From Discostella pseudostelligera (taxonomy: Eukaryota > Bacillariophyta > Thalassiosirophyceae > Thalassiosirales > Thalassiosiraceae), in NCBI GenBank assembly GCA_036940085.1, contig JALLBK010000229.1:1-17409 (forward strand): a stretch of 17,409 nt of DNA. The letters run 5' to 3'. Positions 1-7,700 of the stretch are shown in pieces (positions within the stretch are counted from its first letter, which is position 1; every line of letters begins with the position of its first letter). Under the pieces are notes generated by a model. The model searched no databases and was not told where the DNA came from. It saw nothing but the letters and a program-made list of their open reading frames with translations. The translations under genes and the position numbers were made by a program.

Positions 1-36
1 CGCTCGGCTATATATGACGTCATATATAGCCGAGCG
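1..36. repeat. Perfect 36-bp palindrome centred on TGACGTCA
   Basis: Bases 1-18 are the exact reverse complement of bases 19-36, with no loop. The centre is TGACGTCA, the consensus for bZIP (CREB/ATF-type) factors, flanked by an alternating TATATA stretch and then a GC-rich outer arm (CGCTCGGC). Base 37 is g and base 0 lies outside the window, so the palindrome may be longer. It could be a protein-binding site, the tip of a larger inverted repeat, or a fold-back artefact at a contig edge. The symmetry is seen directly; the role is unknown. Confidence 0.9.
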
Positions 37-537
37 GCAAAAGACTACTCTAACATACCATGGGCTGGTCTGTGATGGTGGAACTTAGCTGAGCTGCTGC
101 TGGTGCGACGATGTTGATGACACTTGCTTGATGTTCTGACCCCACTTTGGGGGTGGCATCTGATTGCTATGATGGGTTTACGCCCATATATTCTTCATGG
201 TTGGTACTTGACAATAGTGGGACAAGTAATCCCAAAGTAGTATGTAGGTGAAAAGGTACATAGTTTTTATCACTAGAGAGAAGAGCTGGCATGGCGGGAG
301 AGCAAAGGGTGATAGAGTTGGACCTACTTGGACAATGGACGATGGACAATGGACGATCAATACCATCTAGCTATGATTGGCTTGTTCACCAACAATAACA
401 TCAAATATTATGGTTTCAGATGCAATTCACAATGTGGCATCATATCATGATGACACTGATCAGGGGCGTGCCCCTAATAATATCAACACAGCAACCAATA
501 CAGTAACAACAACTATAAAACCCACAAAACCACCACC
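37..537. other. Non-coding stretch 3' of the Crypton-like genes
   Basis: About 500 bases without a supportable gene; the short open frames here are simple-sequence shadows. It holds a 14-bp tandem duplication at 330-357. It also holds two small inverted repeats near 438-475: CATCAT/ATGATG with a 3-base loop, and AGGGGC/GCCCCT with a 2-base loop. A stretch around 217-250 (gtgggacaagta ... tatgtagg ... ggtaca) has loose counterparts near 3275-3480 on the other side of the Crypton-like genes. I see no promoter or RNA gene. Confidence 0.5.
330..357. repeat. Two-copy 14-bp tandem repeat
   Basis: The unit ggacaatggacgat occurs twice, head to tail and identical (330-343 and 344-357). Each unit contains ggac twice, so it may itself derive from a shorter duplication. 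No function is evident. Confidence 0.85.
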
Positions 538-1173
538 TCAATTCCTCCTTGAGTGCTTCTTGCTTCTGCGTGCTTTGTTCCCTTTCAATTTCCCTGCTTT
601 CGACAGCTTTTCATAAATTGTTGTGAATGCAACACTTCCCTGGCGACTTTTGGTGTGATTTGATGCATTGGCACCATGTTGAACTGTCATTGTGCTTGTG
701 CAAGGAGAGAAATCTTGCCATATTGCAGACCACAACTCTGTCACCAACTTGCCATTCCATGCCATGTTGTCGGTTCTCCAGACACCCCTATTCATTCCAA
801 ACTCTTCCACAAATCTCATCACTGTACACATCTTTGAAAACTTCTTTCTGCCGGCATCAAAGTGTTGAACATAAATGCTATCCAGCTGGATTAGTGGGGG
901 CACATTTTGATCTCTTACACCAATGAGCCAAAGATTGATGAGCTGGATGAGGGTGAGTCCTTTTGGATAATGCCAATCCAATGGCAGTGGATTCAATTTA
1001 CCATGGTGAAAACCAACTGTATACTGCCGCCCCTTTAGCTGCTTTTTGGTTCTTTCATCGCTTAATTGATTTGCTGTCGCCTCATCAATAAATGGTATCA
1101 CCACTTCATCTTCCTCTTCCTCTTCCTCTTCCTCTTCCTCTTCCTCTTCCTCTTCCTCTTCCTCTTCATCCAT
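538..1173 (-). CDS. Poly-Glu protein with GCR1_C-like DNA-binding region
   Basis: 211 residues. Residues 3-21 are an uninterrupted Glu run encoded by a GAGGAA hexanucleotide repeat. From about residue 50 to 125 comes a folded-looking region: YTVGFHHGKLNPLPLDW, then LIQLINLWLIG, VPPL, a basic stretch around GRKKFSKM, and MRFVEEFG. The order (helix with LW, a G, a P-x-L, then a basic helix) resembles the GCR1_C domain of Cryptons and of yeast Gcr1-type factors. This is recalled, not searched. The tail (residues 185-211) is strongly basic. The ATG at 1173 is the first after a TAA at 1207-1209, but the 11 codons between are also open and look coding (EEHEFSGEYNI). The protein may therefore be the C-terminal part of the recombinase just upstream, cut off by that stop. 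Probable role: binding element DNA. Confidence 0.6.
   Translation of the reverse strand: MDEEEEEEEEEEEEEEEEEEEDEVVIPFIDEATANQLSDERTKKQLKGRQYTVGFHHGKLNPLPLDWHYPKGLTLIQLINLWLIGVRDQNVPPLIQLDSIYVQHFDAGRKKFSKMCTVMRFVEEFGMNRGVWRTDNMAWNGKLVTELWSAIWQDFSPCTSTMTVQHGANASNHTKSRQGSVAFTTIYEKLSKAGKLKGNKARRSKKHSRRN
1105..1170. repeat. TTCCTC hexanucleotide microsatellite inside the poly-Glu gene
   Basis: Nine perfect TTCCTC units run from 1111 to 1164, bounded on each side by a TTCATC variant. Read on the minus strand the array encodes the Glu run of the 538-1173 protein. As the unit is six bases long, expansion or contraction keeps the frame, so copy number is likely variable between alleles. Confidence 0.95.
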
Positions 1174-1206
1174 AATATTATACTCTCCACTGAATTCATG
1201 TTCCTC

Positions 1207-3009
1207 TTACACTGGCGACGGCAACAATAGAGGTGGTGAATTATTTGTTGATATATTATTTAGCACTTGATCCATTTTTGCCATCATCTCAGTTACCTGA
1301 AAGTGCATGACACTACCAGCTGCTCTTGCATCAAGCTCATACTTCAACGTAGTATCAAAACTTGTCTCGATGGATATCTTCATATTTTCCATGCACCGCT
1401 TCATCATTTTGAATTCCGACATAATGAGTATATCTGGAGGAATGCCGGTTAATTCAGGAGTGTCATTTGTTTTGTTCCATGGATACTTCACCGTCAGATG
1501 CTGAGCAAGTGGAGCCTTCTCCAGGAGAAATATGGAAGCATGAAGGTTGCTGTTGCTGTGTAGATGTGACAGCAAAAATTCTCGGTGCCACTCAAGTGAC
1601 GAGATGCACATCTTGAATACTGCGAATTCCGTTTCATTTGACCTTGCATCCTCATGCATCCGGTCCTTGATCCAATTGTCCAGTGTTCTCCTGTACCTCT
1701 CTTTATCTTGCCTTTCACATGCGCTGAAATCAAAGTATGCTGGACTTGCACCAAACTCCTTCAACATCCTTGTACGCCCAGAAACACACTTGCCCACAAA
1801 TTGGTCCCCTGCATTCTCATACTTAATACACCTATTCATCACTCCCGGCATCGACCAGTTTGCTCGTAGACAAATGGATGCAATTGGTGGACAAGAAGTT
1901 GTACCAGTTGAAATATGTGTGACAGCACCTTTCCTAATGGAGTGGGTTCCAAAATATTGCAGTGGCATGCCAAGAGAAACAAATTTATCTCTATACCTCA
2001 AATCAGACACCATCTCATATAATATTCGACAGAATCTGTCATACTGCCCAGCACCTTCAAAAATTGCACATCTACCTGCTCGTATGGTAGGATTGTTGAT
2101 GAGGTGCTGTCCCATGGCAAGAAAGTAGCAGATGTATGGATGCTCGGTGTTCCCATAGAGATGCCAGGGGTGGTCAATGTTGTGTGTTCCCTCTTGATCC
2201 ATCTTTGTCTTTCCAACATCAAAAAGCATTGCATCATTTTGAAATATTATTGCATCAATTCTTGATTCTAGTACGAACTCTGCTCGAGTGATGAGGAGAT
2301 TCCATTGTAGTATGAGAAAGGTGTGAGCCGCGATATGTTCTGGCTTGTCACTTTCAAATAGAATCTGAGCAAGGTACATGTAGGCTTTGAATGGTAGCGA
2401 CTTTTCCCCCTCCACAATCGAAATTCCAAGCATATTCTTCTCCTTCAATCCGGCTTTCTTGTTGCCTGCCTTGTAAGCAGTCAGCTCTCTCCACAATTCC
2501 TTTGTTGTCTCATTCACATCTTTAGCAATACCAGATTCGCTGAACAAGTGAGAAAGCACAGAGCAGCCGGCTTCATATGATGATGCAGAGAGACGGACTT
2601 GGGTGTTGTCAGCAGTTATCTTCTTGAAGGTTGACAAATATCGTTTGAAAACTGTGAAGCTCAGCAGCTGTAGATTGTCAGGGATGGTAGTTGCATCTTT
2701 TTTGTTCATTGCATGCAGAGCATCATAGCAGACAGTACGCAGATGGGTTCTTTGTTTGCTAGGTTGACCCACCTTTGTTAGAGTGTTTTTATCAGCTGTG
2801 TGTGCTTGTTCCATGATGGGTATGATTGTGGGCAGGAGTAGATGATGGTATTTCTTCTGGTCGCTATCAAATATCCATATCATAAATGATACATTATATC
2901 GCTCATACCCATTGCGTGTTTTCTCCCCAAGGCGTTGTTTCATTATTGCTGCCGTCTCATTGTCAATCTCTCTCTCTAATACGTCAGCATCGTCCTCCAT
3001 CATGGTCAT
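1207..3009 (-). CDS. Crypton-type tyrosine recombinase
   Basis: 600 residues, intronless, on the minus strand. Catalytic signature of tyrosine recombinases in the right order: Arg242 in LLITRAEF; Lys267/269 in VGKTKMDQEG; His356 and Arg359 in THSIRKG (HxxR); Trp385 in ANWSMPG at the usual His/Trp place; and Tyr397 in RCIKYE, the presumed nucleophile, 38 residues after the HxxR Arg. The N-terminal 230 residues are probably the helical DNA-binding core-binding part; the 200 residues after Tyr397 have no recognised fold. The enzyme would cut and rejoin DNA through a 3'-phosphotyrosine link and act in the nucleus. The start at 3009 (MTMM) is chosen as the first of three nearby ATGs. The TAA at 1207-1209 is followed in frame by the poly-Glu protein. 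All five key residues are present, so the recombinase part looks intact. A domesticated copy cannot be excluded. Confidence 0.8.
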   Translation of the reverse strand: MTMMEDDADVLEREIDNETAAIMKQRLGEKTRNGYERYNVSFMIWIFDSDQKKYHHLLLPTIIPIMEQAHTADKNTLTKVGQPSKQRTHLRTVCYDALHAMNKKDATTIPDNLQLLSFTVFKRYLSTFKKITADNTQVRLSASSYEAGCSVLSHLFSESGIAKDVNETTKELWRELTAYKAGNKKAGLKEKNMLGISIVEGEKSLPFKAYMYLAQILFESDKPEHIAAHTFLILQWNLLITRAEFVLESRIDAIIFQNDAMLFDVGKTKMDQEGTHNIDHPWHLYGNTEHPYICYFLAMGQHLINNPTIRAGRCAIFEGAGQYDRFCRILYEMVSDLRYRDKFVSLGMPLQYFGTHSIRKGAVTHISTGTTSCPPIASICLRANWSMPGVMNRCIKYENAGDQFVGKCVSGRTRMLKEFGASPAYFDFSACERQDKERYRRTLDNWIKDRMHEDARSNETEFAVFKMCISSLEWHREFLLSHLHSNSNLHASIFLLEKAPLAQHLTVKYPWNKTNDTPELTGIPPDILIMSEFKMMKRCMENMKISIETSFDTTLKYELDARAAGSVMHFQVTEMMAKMDQVLNNISTNNSPPLLLPSPV

Positions 3010-4022
3010 GACGATGATGTAGTTCTTGTCGGAGTGTTTGCAGGTGTGATTATGGTGGTGTCATATGCCAAACTGTTATTGCTTTCCAATATGCTGAAAA
3101 TAATGCATCAATGACATTCATACTTGTTCATGATCAATGCTTCATCAATGCTTCTTGTCTCTTGAATGATAGTCTCTCAAACCATTCCGATGAAAGTATT
3201 GATTGGCGAGCCTCCAGAATGGGGCCATTGTGGTACATAGATTGGTATTGTAGAACACAGCGGCCACAATTCTACGTAGGAATAGGTACACATTGATTAG
3301 AGTGGGTGGGACAAGTAGTCCAACTTTTGCAAAACTGTGGCGCTACGCTGCAGCTTTCATCATCACGACAAAAGCAAGGGGGCCTCACAAAAGTTGTGGC
3401 ACATAGTTCGACAAAAATGGGAGAGTTTGTCCCACTTTTTGGCCACGTGGCACCACTCCTGTATGTAGGAATAGTACCATTGTCCCAAAATTCCGGATTA
3501 TGTATTTATTATGTCATGGTGGTGGAACATTGTGGGGCTCTGGGTTTACGCTGGTGGACATTATAGTTCTTTTTACTTAACGGAATGAGGAGCTTTTTTC
3601 TCGTGAACTAAAATTCATTTCTCGTTGCTTTCGGGTGAACTAAAATTTAAATATCAGCTATCAGATACTCTAAAATAGAGGCACATTATCTAACATAGAT
3701 AATTTTTCGTCCCTGTGACACCTTCGTGACACCCCATTTTGTCAGAACCAAAGCGCGCCAAATTCACAGCTTTTCCTCTTCCCCCCTTTTTCCTTCTTGG
3801 TCCACCACACCAAGAAACAATACAATGACCATGAATCTGATGCAACATAGTACTCAACCTTCAACCCTCCCTCAACCATCAGCCTCCCATCACCTCATCC
3901 TCAATATCAGCGTTCTCTGCTGTCAACACTCACTGCCATTGATGATACATAGTTCTACTATCGTTACTAACCCTGCTGTGGAAGGTAGAGAAGTTGCTGA
4001 TACCTCCTAATACAAAGGCAAG
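3010..4022. other. Non-coding region between two divergent element genes
   Basis: About 1 kb separating the divergently oriented recombinase and transposase genes. It holds the short repeat cluster at 3270-3480, listed separately. At 3603-3647 the string tgaactaaaatt occurs twice, 30 bp apart. At 3685-3703 there is a perfect 7-bp hairpin (attatct/agataat, 5-base loop). At 3715-3733 there is a double gtgacacc. An open frame (3726-4010) lies in phase with the transposase and ends in TAA 12 bases before its ATG, but its composition is low-complexity (Ser, Thr, Pro, His) and I do not call it a gene. Promoters for both genes presumably lie here, but no clear core element is visible. Confidence 0.5.
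3270..3485. repeat. Cluster of nested inverted and direct short repeats, MITE-like
   Basis: Two inverted pairs are nested: gtgggacaa (3306-3314) with ttgtcccac (3427-3435), and inside it caacttttg (3321-3329) with caaaagttg (3388-3396). Outside them a near-direct pair, tacgtaggaatag (from about 3275) and tatgtaggaatag (from about 3463), each leads into gtac. The nested order matches an imperfect long hairpin such as a small non-autonomous element. The similarity to 217-250 suggests a dispersed repeat. No coding content. Confidence 0.4.
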
Positions 4023-4778
4023 ATGCAAAGTTCAAAGACCACCCGGAAACGCAACCAAACACCTCAACAAAAAGAGCTGCAAGTAAAGAGGAGTTGGGAA
4101 ACAAAACTTAATAAAAAGAAACAAAAGGAAGCTGTAGAGGCGGCGAGAAAAGCTGCAGAGGAGACACAGAAGAAACAGGATTGCAACAACTTCTTCGCAC
4201 CATATTCAAAACAGTGCAATGTAGCATTGCCAACAGAAGGTTGCAATACAACTGAATCATCTGGAACATTCTCGGAGTTTAGACATAGTACAGTTGAACA
4301 CAGCTTAGCTAGTGAGGCTGTCTGCCTTGTTGATTCAAATCAAGCAGATATCATTCAAAATCTCGACTATGATGACGATGATGAGAAAGCTGATGATGAA
4401 TCAGGTGACTCCACAGCCCAACCTCTCGGGGTGCAAAGGGAATATGTGAAAGCCATTCAGCAGAGGTTGCAGTATGAAATCAAAGACAATGACAAGTTAG
4501 TCGAAAATTGGCTGCTAAATTTGTTAGATGGAAATGATTGGTGGATTAGGAAGTGTCATGTGCCCAAAGTTTTGAAGAAGCTGCAAATGAAAGCACATCC
4601 TCTTGCCTATTACAGAGATATTTATGTATGGCTGCCCGATGTTCGTTGTTGGAAGACTACCGGAGGTACTTGCATGCCCTGCTGTCCTAGCTGCAAGTCA
4701 AACAAGAGAGTCGGCCCACATGCATTTCGTGATAACCATTTCGGAAGGGTGGTTGTGGATTTAACTGAGACATATTAA
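4023..4778 (+). CDS. N-terminal part of exonuclease-bearing transposase, ends at premature TAA
   Basis: 251 residues from the ATG at 4023. Residues 1-55 are very basic and helical (Lys/Arg/Glu/Gln rich), likely a coiled coil carrying nuclear-localisation signals, followed by NNFFAPYSK. An acidic stretch (DYDDDDEKADDE) lies around residue 115. The last 70 residues are fold-like, with WLLNLLDGNDWW and LAYYRDIYVWLPD. They end in a Cys cluster (CMPCCPSC, 4671-4694) that looks like half of a zinc ribbon of the type seen at the start of DUF6729-like transposase proteins (recalled). The reading frame stops at TAA (4776-4778) right after TETY. The other zinc half (CLEC) lies 22 bases beyond the stop in the same frame. 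This is therefore best read as the 5' piece of a broken gene, not a separate protein. Confidence 0.6.
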   Translation: MQSSKTTRKRNQTPQQKELQVKRSWETKLNKKKQKEAVEAARKAAEETQKKQDCNNFFAPYSKQCNVALPTEGCNTTESSGTFSEFRHSTVEHSLASEAVCLVDSNQADIIQNLDYDDDDEKADDESGDSTAQPLGVQREYVKAIQQRLQYEIKDNDKLVENWLLNLLDGNDWWIRKCHVPKVLKKLQMKAHPLAYYRDIYVWLPDVRCWKTTGGTCMPCCPSCKSNKRVGPHAFRDNHFGRVVVDLTETY

Positions 4779-7700
4779 GTTCTGGGTCGACGTTACATCT
4801 GCCTCGAATGCAAAAATAAATCACATCAACTAAAGGTGGTATTGCAAGAAACTGCAGCGGCCAATAATATTCAGATTGATGAAGTGAGAGATAACGAGGT
4901 TCAGTATACTTTCATGGGGTGGAACGACAAGTCCTTACCTCTTTTCCCATGTGGTATTGGCAATAAATTTCCAGCAATTCTAACGTGGAAGGCCGGCCTA
5001 GACAAAAAAGTGGTTGATATGATGCGTCCTCTCTTTGACGGTGGCTGTCGCCCTGATAGGCTTTCTATGCTCCTGCTGGAGATGCATTCACGGCAGTTTT
5101 TCCAACTGTGCATCGAACATGAGTATGAACTCGCATGCACGCGTACCCTGACAGAGCAGTCATTTGAACCGTTAGGAGATTTCGGTGATAAGAAAAAATA
5201 TAATGGCTTGGTTCCAACAGGGAAATTTTTGGCCCACGTGTACAAGGTATATCACGCATCAATTGGTCACTATCCCGATTTGGAGGTGAAGAAACGTGGT
5301 GCAACGACTTTGCATTGGGATGTTTCATACAAGGAGGCGAAGCACTTATGCCTCTATCGAGGACGTCCTGTATTTAAAGGATTGGTAACCGCAATGAATG
5401 AAGTCAGTGAAGTTAGAATTCAATTTTGCATCTACAGTGACAGTCACGAACAAATGAAGTCAACCCGCGAAGCTTTCATAGGCACTACTTCAAGTTTGGG
5501 CTTACCCGGCGTGCATCTGTTCTACACTGATAATCCTGGTGGAGACAGACAATTTTACTTGAGACAGTTGCCATCCCTGCAAAGTCAGCAAGACGTCTTC
5601 GATGAACTCTGCGTATCAAACGATGTCCCCGCTGGAATCAAAGACTCGCATCCGTCGTATGAATATGACCGTATCAATGTAAGAACTGCATTAACAAGAA
5701 GCAACGTTGAAAAGGTTGTAATGGCACTTAAGGAGGACATAAAGGGAGGGAGAATTGGTTTAGATGCGGAGTGGAATCAATTAGTCTCTTGTCGAGGCAT
5801 ACAGACAGGGACGTCTAAGGTCCAAACGATGCAGATCGCTTACCGAAACTCCGATGATGAAATAAATGTCCTTGTCTTAAAGGTAGGAAAATTTGACAAG
5901 CTGCCGTTGAGCCTCATCTCTCTCCTTGATGGTACCGATGGGATTGATATTTTTGGAGTTAATGTCAGTGCTGACTTAGTCAAGATATCACGTGATTTTC
6001 AGGCGGCGGACATGATGAAGATGAACCACAAATTGAGACCTGATGTACACAATCTTGGGATGTTGGCACGGAGGAGAGATGTCGTTCAAGACGCGGGTTC
6101 GTCTCTCAAATTGATTGCAATGCGTGTTCTAGACATCACTCTAGACAAAACACTTCGATGTTCTGATTGGAGCGGAAAGTTGACAGATGATCAGATTAAA
6201 TATGCGGCAATCGATGCCGCTGTATCACTTGAGGCTGGGGAGAAGTTGTTAGAAATGCCAGACCTATCCAGACGACTGACGCCAGAAGCAGCAATTGCGG
6301 GTGCGAAGGTAGATTTAATTCCAAGACATGGCAACGTGGCATGCATGGCGACACGTGCAGTGACGGCAACCATTATTGACTCTGTGATGTGCACGTGTCC
6401 TCCTGGCATGGTGTATGGAAGGAAGAAGCAAACCGAAGTTGGAGCAGGAAAAGGTTGCTGTGTCGTCGTACTCAATGAGGTGTTCTCACCGGCTTTGATT
6501 ATACCCAATTACAAATCGGATGATGGGACACCTGTTACGATTGATGCCTTTCCGGCTAATCATCCATTCATATTGCCCATTTGCATGATGAAGGAGCATA
6601 TAGATTCTCCACATGTACGAGCGACACCAATTGCAAATACAGAAAACACATTAGGAAGGTCAAGGCCTGCATCGTGCTGTGTTACTCAACCGGATGTGAA
6701 TCATAATACCAACGAGTTTGTAAAAGATGTTCATGGTTGCGATGGAGATAAGGAGGATGAAGAAGTTTGTGGCTACCTCGATTTTGTTGCTGATATGGAG
6801 GGTGAAGACGCCGAAGATGCAAATGGAGATTTCACCGACAACAACATCGATTTCACCCACGACGACATCGATCGAGTATGCTCTGCCCTCTTTGACTCAG
6901 ACAAGGCACAGCCAGGAGGAAAATTTCTTGAATGCAAGCAGCTCAGCTCTCCACCAGACCCTAAATATATGGTCGACAGATTTTCATCAGTACTGGGAGA
7001 TTGCTTCCATGCGATGGATCAAACAAAGGTGCCAATTCGCCATGAAGCACGGAAGGGATATTTTGTTGCACTGAGAGAAGCATTTTTTGTGTGGAATCAG
7101 GTGAAACTGAAGGAGCTGGAAGAACATATGAAAAACTCAGGACTGAGTGACGAGGCAATCCAACGTCAGCGATACTTCAATATGCAGCTCTTCCGTGACT
7201 GTGTGGATAGGAGCGTCCCACCACCAAAGATGCTTTATTGGAGAGTGAGAGCCGTGTATGCAACTTACGGTCCGCTGATCGACAGCAAGACTAAAGCACC
7301 ATTGTTCAATGCTAGAGCATGGTCCAAGGCAGACAATCTGCTCAAAGAGATACTCGAAGGGTACTACTCAGATCCTCCTGGGATTGAATTGTACTGCGTA
7401 CGATTGAGAGAAGATGGGACTATGATGAGAAACAAGTATGGTATGGAAATAATTGAATGCTCACGTGGAACCAATAGGACAGAAGCTTATCACAAGAACA
7501 TAATGGTGGCATTTGGTTCATGGGCCCAGGGGGTCGAGATGTCTGATTGTCTCTTGCGCGAGAGACAACATAGACATAATCAAAATGCGTCTGAAAAACG
7601 AAGGTTCGGCTTCCCTAGGTTTGGACATTATGATACATGGCTCGTTGATCTTCTTCAAATACTGGTGATGAAGAATCACGGCTTGAGAATTTACCCTGAT

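Larger units (their letters stand above)
538..3009 (-). mobile_element. Crypton-like tyrosine-recombinase element (ends not defined)
   Basis: Two minus-strand coding segments lie in the same frame: a tyrosine recombinase (1207-3009) followed by a poly-Glu protein with a GCR1_C-like region (538-1173). Known Cryptons are DNA transposons that encode a tyrosine recombinase, often with a C-terminal GCR1_C DNA-binding domain, and lack terminal inverted repeats, so their ends cannot be found by symmetry. The coordinates given are those of the coding part only. Assignment to a Crypton lineage such as the stramenopile group is an inference from the domain pairing. The alternative is a domesticated recombinase gene or a different recombinase-bearing element. 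Confidence 0.6.

Noticed and set aside
377..926. Plus-strand open frames over 377-616 and 627-926
   Set aside because: They lie antisense to, or beside, the better supported minus-strand poly-Glu/GCR1_C-like gene and show no protein-like features.
3750..3765. E2F-like TTTGGCGC (here in reverse), with similar strings near 8683 and 17157
   Set aside because: A degenerate 8-base motif is expected about this often by chance in 17 kb; no arrangement relative to starts supports function.
3726..4010. Open frame in phase with the transposase, ending in TAA 12 bases before its ATG, as a possible N-terminal extension
   Set aside because: Its composition is Ser/Thr/Pro/His low-complexity, it has no recognisable motif, and the ATG at 4023 begins a typical basic coiled-coil N-terminus.
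4185..4212. NNFFAP after the coiled coil as a PCNA-binding PIP box
   Set aside because: The Gln at position 1 and the hydrophobic residue at position 4 of the motif are not present; FF alone is too weak.
4750..4780. A short intron removing the TAA at 4776
   Set aside because: The only GT...AG pair around it is about 30 bases, too short for known introns, and the coding sequence is continuous through the site in phase.
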